In this document: positions 34,625 through 41,598 of the stretch, one piece after another
Layout of the letters: each line of letters opens with the position of its first letter
Numbering within the stretch: the first letter of the stretch is position 1
Assembly (NCBI RefSeq): GCF_026627505.1
Contig: NZ_JAPNLK010000063.1
Coordinates: forward strand, 1-49,926
Reading direction: 5' to 3'
Source of the DNA: Streptomyces sp. H27-H5
GTDB taxonomy: Bacteria > Actinomycetota > Actinomycetes > Streptomycetales > Streptomycetaceae
DNA length: 49,926 nucleotides
Program-made: the position numbers and the translations under genes
Notes under the pieces: generated by a model
Database searches by the model: none
The model's input: only the letters and a program-made list of their open reading frames with translations
Told to the model about the DNA's origin: nothing

Positions 34625-34664
34625 GATACTGCCAGTATCCAGTAGCTGGATACCTTAAGTATCC
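34625..34664. promoter_or_regulatory. Overlapping MerR operators (GTATCC/GGATAC half-sites)
   Basis: Three inverted repeats share half-sites: GATACTG-C-CAGTATC (34625-34639), TATCCAG-TAG-CTGGATA (34636-34652) and GGATAC-CTTAA-GTATCC (34648-34664). They sit in the 135-base gap between the two divergent genes and should include the promoter of at least one of them. Confidence 0.8.
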
Positions 34665-34698
34665 AACGTACGAACGCCGCCGCCGCACCGGAGAATCG

Positions 34699-36111
34699 AT
34701 GCCTCAGCCCATACCTCCGTCCGTGCTCCGCCGACCCCAGTTGTGGATCGGAACGGGCCTCATCGCCGCAGTGGTCTCGATGCTGTTCGCCCTGCTCTAC
34801 GTCGGCGGCAACGTCAACCCCAAGGGCAATCTGCGCGACCTGCCCGTGGCCCTGGTCAACAGCGACAGCGGCGCCGACGTCAACGGCCGCCGGATCAACC
34901 TGGGCGAGCAGGTCGTGTCGGGGATCGAGAAGGCCGCCAAGGACGACCGGAGCATCGACTGGCAGGTCCTGAGCCGCGAGGAGGCCGACAAGCGGCTGGG
35001 CAAGGGCAAGCTCTTCGGCGCCCTCGTCATCCCCGCGGACTTCTCCGCCTCCATGACCGGTCTCACCGCCCCGCAACCCGCAGCCCAGGGCAAGGCCACC
35101 GCGCCGAAGCTGACCGTGCTGACCAACCAGGCCGCCGGCAGCATCGGCTCCTCCATGTCCTCCCAGGCCGCGCAGAAGGCCGCTCACGCCGCCTCCGCCC
35201 AGCTCGGTCAGGAACTCCTCAAGCAGGTCGGATCCCAGAAGGCCCCGATCCCGACGGCCGCCCAGCTCAAGCTGGCCGACCCGGTGACCGTGAACGTCGC
35301 CGACGGCCACCCCGTCGGCTCCCGCAGCGCCATGGGCCTGAGCGCCTTCTACTACGCGCTGGTACTGGTCGTCTGCGGCATGCTCGGCGCCAACGTGGTC
35401 AACTCGCAGGTCGACACCGCGCTCGGCTACCTGCACACCGACTTCGGCCCGGTCCGCAAGCGCGAACCCGTCCAACACACCAGCCGGGTCCGCACCCTGG
35501 CCATCGGCATCGCGCTCATGCTCGGCCTGTCCCTCGTCATGGGCAGCCTGGTCGAGGTCGCCACCGTCGGCATCCTCGACATGGACGCTTCCCACCTCGG
35601 CCTGCTGTGGCTCTACTCGGTGGCCACCATCGCGGTCGTCGGCGTCGGCAGCCTGGCCCTGTTCGCCGCCTTCGGCACCCCCGGCATGCTGCTGGCCACC
35701 ATCGTGTTCGTCGCGATGGCTGTCCCCTCCTCCGGCGCGACCGTGCCCGTACAGGCGCTGCCCGGGTTCTTCCGGGGCCTCTCCGAGTTCGAGCCGCTGC
35801 GCCAGATCACCGAGGGCCTGCGCTCCCTGCTCTACTACGGGGCCCAGGCCGACGCGGGCCTGACCCGGGCGTGGACCTCCATGGGAGTCGCCCTCGTCGC
35901 CGCACTGGTCTTCGGCTTCGCCGTCACCCGCCTCTACGACCGCAGGGGACTGCACCGCATCCCGCACCCCGAGCCGGTGACCGGCACCGACTCGGGCGCG
36001 GACTCAGGCTCGGGCTCGGAGACGGACTCGGGCACGGAAACGGGCACGGGCACTGGAGCGGGCACGGACACGGGCACCAAGTCCGAGGCCTCGGCTCCTG
36101 CCACGGCCTGA
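34699..36111 (+). CDS. YhgE/Pip-type membrane protein (ABC-2/DUF3533-like)
   Basis: A 470-residue protein from an ATG preceded by GGAGA. It has an N-terminal membrane helix (LWIGTGLIAAVVSMLFALLY), a large extracellular domain (ALVNSDSGADVNGRRINLGE to about residue 210) and then five hydrophobic helices (YYALVLVVCGMLGANVV, ALMLGLSLVMGSLVEVAT, LLWLYSVATIAVVGVG, MLLATIVFVAMAVPSSG, ALVAALVFGFAVTRLY). The tail is a Gly/Ser/Thr/Asp repeat (TDSGADSGSGSE and similar). This is the YhgE/Pip plan, linked to phage receptors and to export systems. The divergent MerR gene probably controls it. Confidence 0.8.
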   Translation: MPQPIPPSVLRRPQLWIGTGLIAAVVSMLFALLYVGGNVNPKGNLRDLPVALVNSDSGADVNGRRINLGEQVVSGIEKAAKDDRSIDWQVLSREEADKRLGKGKLFGALVIPADFSASMTGLTAPQPAAQGKATAPKLTVLTNQAAGSIGSSMSSQAAQKAAHAASAQLGQELLKQVGSQKAPIPTAAQLKLADPVTVNVADGHPVGSRSAMGLSAFYYALVLVVCGMLGANVVNSQVDTALGYLHTDFGPVRKREPVQHTSRVRTLAIGIALMLGLSLVMGSLVEVATVGILDMDASHLGLLWLYSVATIAVVGVGSLALFAAFGTPGMLLATIVFVAMAVPSSGATVPVQALPGFFRGLSEFEPLRQITEGLRSLLYYGAQADAGLTRAWTSMGVALVAALVFGFAVTRLYDRRGLHRIPHPEPVTGTDSGADSGSGSETDSGTETGTGTGAGTDTGTKSEASAPATA

Positions 36112-36190
36112 GGGACGCACCGAGCGCCGTGACACAGAGCCCGGTGGAGGTGGAGGGCCTCGCAGGCACTACGGCGAGGTCACCCCGGTC

Positions 36191-36214
36191 GGCGGATCGG
36201 CCTGACGATCCGCC
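36191..36214 (+). terminator. Hairpin after the YhgE/Pip-like gene
   Basis: GGCGGATC (36191-36198) pairs perfectly with GATCCGCC (36207-36214) around an eight-base loop, 80 bases after the stop. Confidence 0.55.
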
Positions 36215-36606
36215 GGGGCGAGGCCCTCGGCCTCCCCGGGCTTGACCGAGCGGGCAGGAGCACGACGGTGGAGATCCTCCGGGGCCACCGGGAGCGGGGC
36301 GGCGGCGAGGTGTCCGCGCTCGGCGCGGACCCCGCGCCGGCTCGATGTGGCGCTCGGCGTCATCGGCGATACGGAGCTGCCGCAACCGCGCAACCGCCCC
36401 GTTCGCGGCGCCCGTCCCCCTGCCGGCACTCGTACCGATCCCAACGACGGGTGTCCGCGACGGTGCGGCCGCCCTGGATCGCCTCCGCTTCGGGTGCCCG
36501 ACCGGCCCACTCGGCCCTGCCAACCCCTCCCGCATGGTCGAAGCGCGAGGACGACGGGCAGAGCTCGCGGTGGACGAGGACCGCGACGCAGTCACCCTGG
36601 GGGAGG
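36215..36606. other. Non-coding stretch
   Basis: About 390 bases between the YhgE/Pip-like gene and the converging SnoaL-like gene. No frame gives a convincing protein on either strand. Confidence 0.35.
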
Positions 36607-36999
36607 TCAGCGAGCGCTGCCGATGGCGCGGTCGGCGTCGGAGCCGCTGAGCATCAAGGTGGTTTCCTCGATGCGGTGGAAGCGGCCGTCGGGGGCGAGG
36701 TCGGCGAAGACGTAAACCTCCATGGTGACGGTGCTGCCGTCGTTCTTGGTGATGTGGCAGGTGTGCCGGTCGGCGTACTTGTCGCCGTCGTACAGCTCGT
36801 CGTGGACCTCGACCCTGCCGCCGGCGACGATGCCCCGCAGGTGGCCGATGTGGTCGAGGAACTCCGCGCGGTCCGCCCACTGGCCGTCGGTGCGCTGGCG
36901 GTACCCGGGGGTGAAGTGGCGCTCGGCGGCCTCCTCCAGGGTGATGTCGCGGTCGAAGAGCAGGTCGTTGAGGGCGGCTTCGATTCCGGTGCGGTTCAT
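36607..36999 (-). CDS. SnoaL/NTF2-like protein
   Basis: A 130-residue cone-fold protein, MNRTGIEAALNDLLFDRD onward. The pattern ERHFTPGYRQRTDGQWADRAEFLDHIGHLRG, with later VEVYVFADL-like strands and DGRFHRIEETTLML, matches polyketide cyclase SnoaL-like or NTF2-like domains. Such proteins may be isomerases, cyclases or ligand carriers. It is in the same direction as the alpha/beta hydrolase upstream (139 bases apart) and could be co-transcribed with it under TetR control. Confidence 0.8.
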   Translation of the reverse strand: MNRTGIEAALNDLLFDRDITLEEAAERHFTPGYRQRTDGQWADRAEFLDHIGHLRGIVAGGRVEVHDELYDGDKYADRHTCHITKNDGSTVTMEVYVFADLAPDGRFHRIEETTLMLSGSDADRAIGSAR

Positions 37000-37059
37000 C
37001 AGGACTTCCTTGTCGTGTGGGGTCGTACGGGAGGACCGGGCCTGCGGACGGGGATGCGC

Positions 37060-37135
37060 GAGTGCCGGGTGCCGGGTCGGGTGCCGGGAGTCGGTCGGGT
37101 GCCGGGAGTCGGGTGTCAGGTGTCGGCCGGCCGGG
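37060..37135. repeat. GTGCCGGG-type short repeats
   Basis: The heptamer to octamer GTGCCGGG(T/A) recurs at least four times, with GAGTCGG units between, in the gap between hydrolase and SnoaL-like genes. Confidence 0.65.
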
Positions 37136-37138
37136 TGG

Positions 37139-38359
37139 TCAGGCGGCGGTCGCGAGGGTGGTGTCGAGCCAGTCGTAGATGCGGGCGAGGGCCAGGCGCA
37201 TGGCGCCGGGGTGGCAGTGCGCGCCGGCGCCCTCCTCGGCGGTGAACAGCATCAGGGTCTTGGGGCAGGTCAGGCGCTCGTAGAGCTGCTCGGGCTGGCC
37301 CTTGAAGAACTCATCCTCGGCGGCGTCGCACACGAGGGTGGGGCATTGGATCAGCTCGGCGATGCCGCCGGCGAGGGTGTAGTCGAGGTAGGAGGCGCTG
37401 AAGGCCCGGGGAGTGTCGACGCCCATCACGTACATGCCGTGGTTGATCGCCCACCGGGCGGTGGCGTCCTGGGCCATGATCTCCTCGAAGCTCCCGTCGA
37501 GTTCGGGGGCGGAGTCCGCGCGCAGGAGCCGTTCGGCCTGGTCCCGGTCTCCCGGGATGTTGCGGACGGATATCTGGCCGAGGTCGTACACACCGTCGAC
37601 GGCGATCACGGCGGCGAGGCGGTGCTCGAAGGCGGCTGCCCTGGGGGCGAGCAGGCCGCCCATGCTGCTCCCGAAGAGTGCGATGCGGTGGTTGTCGACC
37701 TCGGGCAGTGCCTCGGCGAAGTCGACGACCGGGGTGATGACGTTCTCCCAGTCCGGGCGGAAGACCATGCCCTGGTGGTGGCGGGGGCCGGGCTGCCCGG
37801 GACCGTCGAAGGTCAGGACGGTGTACCCGCGCTCCACGGCCGCCAACGCGCCGCTGAAGTGGAGTTCCTCGGCGGTGCCGTCGAAACCGCTGTGCATGAT
37901 CAGGGTCGGGCGGGGCCTGCCGGTGTCGTCGACCCGGTAGAGGTAGCCGGGCAGGGTGGTGCCCTCGTAGGGGATGAGGACCGGTTCGATACGGGGCGTG
38001 TGCAGCGCGGCGGCGGCCTGGAAGCAGGCCACGCTGCGGTCGTAGGCGTGGTCGTGGCGGGGGTCGCACGGGGAGCCGTGCTGGAAGAACTCGGCCGACC
38101 GGTAGTAGTTCGAGGCGCGCAGGAATCCGTCCCGGGCGCTGACGGTGTGGCCCGCGTCCAGGGCTCGCTGTGCCTCGTCGGCCACCCGGTCGGCGGTCGC
38201 CGTCCACTCCTCGTACCAGCTGTCGTAGTCGCCTTCCTTGATGCGCGCGCTGGTGGAGACGACCTCGCCGAAGTCGGCGCCGCCGTAGGCGATGTGGCTC
38301 ATCGAGCGCAGGGTCTCGTACCAGAACTGGGGGTTGCCGGGGAACAGCAGCGGCTTCAT
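37139..38359 (-). CDS. Alpha/beta hydrolase (dihydroxypseudooxynicotine hydrolase-like)
   Basis: A 406-residue protein from an ATG with AAGGAG six bases upstream. Residues 1-120 are a helical N-terminal domain, and the core begins near 126. GSSMGG (230-235) is the nucleophile elbow with Ser232; the acid is probably in VCDAAEDEFF near 350 and the His in GAHCHPG near 388. The layout matches two-domain C-C or ester hydrolases such as 2,6-dihydroxypseudooxynicotine hydrolase. The divergent TetR gene and two shared operators indicate ligand-induced expression. Confidence 0.85.
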   Translation of the reverse strand: MKPLLFPGNPQFWYETLRSMSHIAYGGADFGEVVSTSARIKEGDYDSWYEEWTATADRVADEAQRALDAGHTVSARDGFLRASNYYRSAEFFQHGSPCDPRHDHAYDRSVACFQAAAALHTPRIEPVLIPYEGTTLPGYLYRVDDTGRPRPTLIMHSGFDGTAEELHFSGALAAVERGYTVLTFDGPGQPGPRHHQGMVFRPDWENVITPVVDFAEALPEVDNHRIALFGSSMGGLLAPRAAAFEHRLAAVIAVDGVYDLGQISVRNIPGDRDQAERLLRADSAPELDGSFEEIMAQDATARWAINHGMYVMGVDTPRAFSASYLDYTLAGGIAELIQCPTLVCDAAEDEFFKGQPEQLYERLTCPKTLMLFTAEEGAGAHCHPGAMRLALARIYDWLDTTLATAA

Positions 38360-38370
38360 CACACTCTCCT

Positions 38371-38440
38371 TAAGCACAGATCTGTGCGTATGGCAGGACT
38401 GTAGACCCCCCGGGCACCAATAAGCAAATAGTTGTGCTTA
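38371..38440. promoter_or_regulatory. Two 20-bp TetR operators
   Basis: TAAGCACAGATCTGTGCGTA (38371-38390) and TAAGCAAATAGTTGTGCTTA (38421-38440) share the form TAAGCA-N8-TGC(T/G)TA. Centres are 50 bp apart. One abuts the hydrolase ribosome site, the other lies 17 bases before the TetR start. Confidence 0.85.
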
Positions 38441-38457
38441 GCGCTTACGATGGGTGC

Positions 38458-39051
38458 GTGACTTCGAACCAACCGGCCCCGCGCCTGCGCAAGAGCCCCG
38501 AGCAGGTCCGCTCAGCCGTCCACCAGGCCGTCATCGACCTGCTGTCCGACCCCCAGGGCGCGGACCTCACCATCCCCGCCGTCGCGCAGCGCGCCGGCGT
38601 GAACCACACCAGCGTCTACCGGCGTTGGGGCAGCCGGGAGGCGCTCCTCGCCGACGTGGTCGTCACCCGTCTCGAACGGGACTGGCCGCTCGCCGACACC
38701 GGCACCCTGCGCGGCGACCTGACGGCATGGGTCGAAGCGGGCGTCGCGAGCATCCGCACGCCCGAGGGGCGACTCCTCATTCGCGCCGTCGCCCTGTCGA
38801 TGCCGGGCAGCGCCCCGGCGCAGGGGGAACGCGCGGGGCAGTTCGAGCGCCGCATCGGGGCGATCGAGCGCATCCGTGACCGCGCCACCGCCCGCGGCGA
38901 GGTCCCCCCGCCGCTCGACCAGATCCTCGACCAACTCGTCGCGCCGCTCTACCTCCGGGCGATCTTCGGCATCGACCCGCCGGCCTCCGGCTACCCGGAA
39001 CTCCTCGTGAACCGCCTGCTCGGCAGCACGACCACACCGCGGCCTGCCTGA
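38458..39051 (+). CDS. TetR/AcrR-family transcriptional repressor
   Basis: The GTG at 38458 gives 197 residues. Residues about 16-62 form the TetR DNA-binding domain, with the recognition region LTIPAVAQRAGVNHTSVYRRWGSREALL. The C-terminal part (DLTAWVEAGVASIRTPEGRLLIRAVA and following) is the TetR_C ligand domain. The gene is divergent from the alpha/beta hydrolase; two 20-bp inverted repeats cover the gap, so autoregulation and repression of the hydrolase are likely. An in-frame ATG at 38434 would place the start inside the second operator and is less likely. Confidence 0.85.
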   Translation: MTSNQPAPRLRKSPEQVRSAVHQAVIDLLSDPQGADLTIPAVAQRAGVNHTSVYRRWGSREALLADVVVTRLERDWPLADTGTLRGDLTAWVEAGVASIRTPEGRLLIRAVALSMPGSAPAQGERAGQFERRIGAIERIRDRATARGEVPPPLDQILDQLVAPLYLRAIFGIDPPASGYPELLVNRLLGSTTTPRPA

Positions 39052-39084
39052 GGGCCGTGGGCCACTCCCACTCCCCCGGCCTCA

Positions 39085-39114
39085 CGCCCGCGCCCGCGCC
39101 CGCGCCCGCGCCCG
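39085..39114. repeat. CGCCCG hexanucleotide repeat
   Basis: About five units of CGCCCG between the TetR stop and the converging DUF6518 gene. No coding role. Confidence 0.8.
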
Positions 39115-39135
39115 GAGTGAGGCTCGACCTGCCCC

Positions 39136-39762
39136 TCAGTCTGCTTCAACCCCGACTTTCGGACGGTCGCGCCGAGTACGCAAACCCCACAGCGTATGTC
39201 CCACAAGTGCCACGGCGGCGAGGACGGCAAGCACGCGAATCGTGCTCCAGGTGACTTCGGGAACGCGCCCCGCAGTGGCCGCCTCCACGTCCAGGCGCAG
39301 CGATGTCTCATAGAAGGCGATCAGCGGAATCAGCAGGCGGAACGAGAGGCCTGCGATGCCGGGTATGCGCGCCAGGTTTCCGACGAGCCCCACCGGAGCG
39401 CCGAAGACAAAGGCAGCCGCTCCCCAGACCAGGATCCCCGATGAAGCACTCCCCAAGTTCGGCTCGGGCGCGCCGTCCATGCCGATCGGGGCCACGGGAC
39501 TCAAAGCCTTGCACAGGTAGTAGACGACCACGCCGATGGCCAATGCCGAGGAGGACAGCCACGCCGCCTTGACTTTTGATTGACAGGAACAACCGACCAG
39601 AAAGGCAAAACAGGCCCACGACCAACCCCCGGAGAACACGTGGTTCACGACGTGGAAGACCGGGTTGTCGACCTTGGCCGCGAGGGCTCCCAATGCGCCG
39701 ATCGCCGCACCCGCTGCGAGGGTTGCCAGTAGGCGCGCCAGGCGCGCCGGCGAAGGATTCAA
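39136..39762 (-). CDS. DUF6518-like integral membrane protein
   Basis: The TTG at 39762 is chosen because AAGGAA lies eight bases upstream; the frame is open further but less convincingly coding. The product has about 208 residues and six hydrophobic segments (LLATLAAGAAIGALGALAAK, WSWACFAFLVGC, SSALAIGVVVYYLCKAL, GILVWGAAAFVFGAPVGLVG, FRLLIPLIAFYE, IRVLAVLAAVALVGHTLWGL). This matches the plan of the DUF6518 family of actinobacterial membrane proteins. Codon use is less GC-extreme than the neighbours. No operon partner; function unknown. Confidence 0.6.
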   Translation of the reverse strand: MNPSPARLARLLATLAAGAAIGALGALAAKVDNPVFHVVNHVFSGGWSWACFAFLVGCSCQSKVKAAWLSSSALAIGVVVYYLCKALSPVAPIGMDGAPEPNLGSASSGILVWGAAAFVFGAPVGLVGNLARIPGIAGLSFRLLIPLIAFYETSLRLDVEAATAGRVPEVTWSTIRVLAVLAAVALVGHTLWGLRTRRDRPKVGVEAD

Positions 39763-40228
39763 TGGCCGGTTCCTTGTCTCGCGATAACCGCTGACGGGGG
39801 GGTGCGATCTTGCGTGTTCTTGATGATCATGTAGGAACTCGGGCGCGACGCCAAGACGCGCCAACCCCGGGGCGGACCTGCCCGCACGCGTACGAGCTGC
39901 CACGCCGCTGCCAAGTCCTCATGACACGACGCTTGGAGCTCCGTTCCATCACCCGACGCAACGTGGAAGTCCAGCAGAGCCGGAACTCCGTCGCGGACGG
40001 GCCGTGCGCAGGCCGACGCCGATGACGTGACGATGACGTCCACCTCCACCACTACCGGAGGGTGGCGGCGACCATCGGGCGCCCGCGGGTCGATGGGTAA
40101 CCCCTGTTCTGGTGGAGCGACGTGAGACCGGGATGTGGTCCTGCAGCGGAACGCGGGCACCATGCGATCGGGAATCGGGAACCGGGAAGTGAGGGGAGAT
40201 TTCCTCTGCATCACTCCCGCCGGCCGGG
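39763..40228. other. Non-coding stretch
   Basis: About 465 bases between divergent small genes. Long frames exist on both strands but are composition-driven. No tRNA or clear palindrome was recognised. Confidence 0.35.
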
Positions 40229-40249
40229 ATGGTCGGTGATGATGTCCGT

Positions 40250-40444
40250 GTGACCCGCCGCATCGACACCCTGGTCTCGGCCTTCGGCGTTCTTGCCGGC
40301 GCGGTGCTGCTCGTCGGCGCCCTTCGGGAGCATCGCACGGGGGCATCGGCGGTGTGGATCGCGGCCGGTGCCGTGATCTTCTTCAGCGCTCTCTGCGTGC
40401 TTGTACGCGATGTGCGACGACTGCGCGCGAGGCAGACCACCTGA
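40250..40444 (+). CDS. Small two-helix membrane protein
   Basis: From a GTG at 40250 (an ATG at 40229 is an alternative) the product has 64 residues with two membrane helices, IDTLVSAFGVLAGAVLLVGAL and AVWIAAGAVIFFSALCVLV, joined by a short RTGAS turn and ending in RDVRRLRARQ. Its hairpin design suggests a small membrane-associated modulator. Family unknown. Confidence 0.55.
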   Translation: MTRRIDTLVSAFGVLAGAVLLVGALREHRTGASAVWIAAGAVIFFSALCVLVRDVRRLRARQTT

Positions 40445-40475
40445 CGAGGGCACCGTCCTTCACCGGACCGGCCCC

Positions 40476-40784
40476 TTATCGCGGGGCGGGGGCGTCGATG
40501 ATGTTGCCCTTGTCGTCGAGGGTGTGGGTCCGCCAGTACACGTCCCAGGAGTCGTCGACGTGCTCGGGCACCTTGCCGTCGGGGTACCGCGTGAACCCCT
40601 CGGGCGGCGGCTTCCCGTCCGAGACGCAGGCGGAGCCGGTGCCCCCGACCGTCATGACCGGGTACTCCCCGCCACGGCAGATGGCGTCCTTCATCGAGCA
40701 CCCGGCCAACGTCGCGGCGAGCGCCGCAGCGGCGAAGAGGACGCTGATGCCGCTCTGGTGACGGCGCGTACGGAATGTGATCAC
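40476..40784 (-). CDS. SCO0607-family lipoprotein
   Basis: A GTG start with AGGAG upstream gives 102 residues. A lipoprotein signal ends LAATLAGC (lipid-modified Cys29). The mature part holds AICRGGEYPVMTVGGTGSACV (shown as residues about 35-55) and the closing VDDSWDVYWRTHTLDDKGN, both typical of the small Streptomyces SCO0607 lipoprotein family. Two Cys in the mature part could form a disulfide. Function unknown. It converges with the two-helix membrane protein. Confidence 0.85.
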   Translation of the reverse strand: MITFRTRRHQSGISVLFAAAALAATLAGCSMKDAICRGGEYPVMTVGGTGSACVSDGKPPPEGFTRYPDGKVPEHVDDSWDVYWRTHTLDDKGNIIDAPAPR

Positions 40785-40927
40785 GTCGGTCTCCTGTCGT
40801 CCGGGGACATATGCCCAGCGTGCGCCGGCGCACGCGCGAGCCGGCGCACGACGGACGGTGCACTCTGTTCCCATCCATGGGGCTGCCGGATGGTCTCGAA
40901 CAGTGAAGGTGCCGCGGGCGCGGCGGG

Positions 40928-41362
40928 TCAGTCGAGACAGAACTCGTTGCCCTCGATGTCCTGCATCACGAGGCAGGACTCGTTGAATCCGTCGGCACGC
41001 AGCAGTCGCACGCGTGCCGCGCCGAGCGGGAGCAGTCGTGCGCACTCGGCCTCAAGGGCGGCCACCCGCTCCTCCCCCACGAGCCCGGTGCCGACCCGGA
41101 CGTCGAGGTGCAGCCGGTTCTTGACGACCTTGCCCTCGGGGACGCGCTGGAAGAACATGCGCGGGCCCACTCCCGAGGGATCGACGCATGCGAACGCCGC
41201 ACCCTGGCGCTCGGGCGGCAGTGCGCGATCGAAGTCGTCCCAGGTGGCGTACCCCTCCGGCGGCGGTGGTACGACGTACCCCAACACCTCACACCAGAAA
41301 CGAGCGACCCGCTCGGGCTCCGCGCAGTCGAAAGTGATTTGGAACTGCTTGATCGACACCAT
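40928..41362 (-). CDS. VOC/glyoxalase-like protein
   Basis: A 144-residue protein of paired beta-alpha-beta modules. Recognisable parts are FQITFDCAEPERVARFWCEVLGY, the central VKNRLHLDVRVG with a likely metal-ligand His, and the C-terminal VMQDIEGNEFCLD with a ligand Glu. This is the common Streptomyces glyoxalase-like group often annotated as VOC family. Substrate unknown. An ATG at 41362 and a GTG at 41359 are both possible. Confidence 0.85.
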   Translation of the reverse strand: MVSIKQFQITFDCAEPERVARFWCEVLGYVVPPPPEGYATWDDFDRALPPERQGAAFACVDPSGVGPRMFFQRVPEGKVVKNRLHLDVRVGTGLVGEERVAALEAECARLLPLGAARVRLLRADGFNESCLVMQDIEGNEFCLD

Positions 41363-41538
41363 CGGGCCATCGTAGAGGCCCGGGGTCGGCCGCATGCGTC
41401 GCTACGCCCCCGGCCGATGGTCGCGCTGACGGCCCCACCCGCGGCGCGGTGTACCGGACTTCGCCTCCTGGGCGGTTCGCTCCGCCCGTGGGCCGACCGG
41501 CCACGGGTCCCACGGTCGTGTGGTGGGGCGGGACGCGA

Positions 41539-41582
41539 GGGGGCCGGGGGCTCATGGCGTGTGCCACGAGCCCCCGGCCCCC
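41539..41582 (-). terminator. Strong terminator of the M4 protease gene
   Basis: A perfect 15-bp stem: GGGGGCCGGGGGCTC (41539-41553) pairs with 41568-41582 around a 14-base loop. It lies directly downstream of the protease stop at 41599. Confidence 0.85.
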
Positions 41583-41598
41583 CTTGGAGTGCGTCGGG

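Noticed and set aside
33895..35967. A 690-codon frame on the minus strand
   Set aside because: Only the last 222 codons (from 34563) are the MerR protein. The rest is antisense to the YhgE/Pip-like gene and has no domain.
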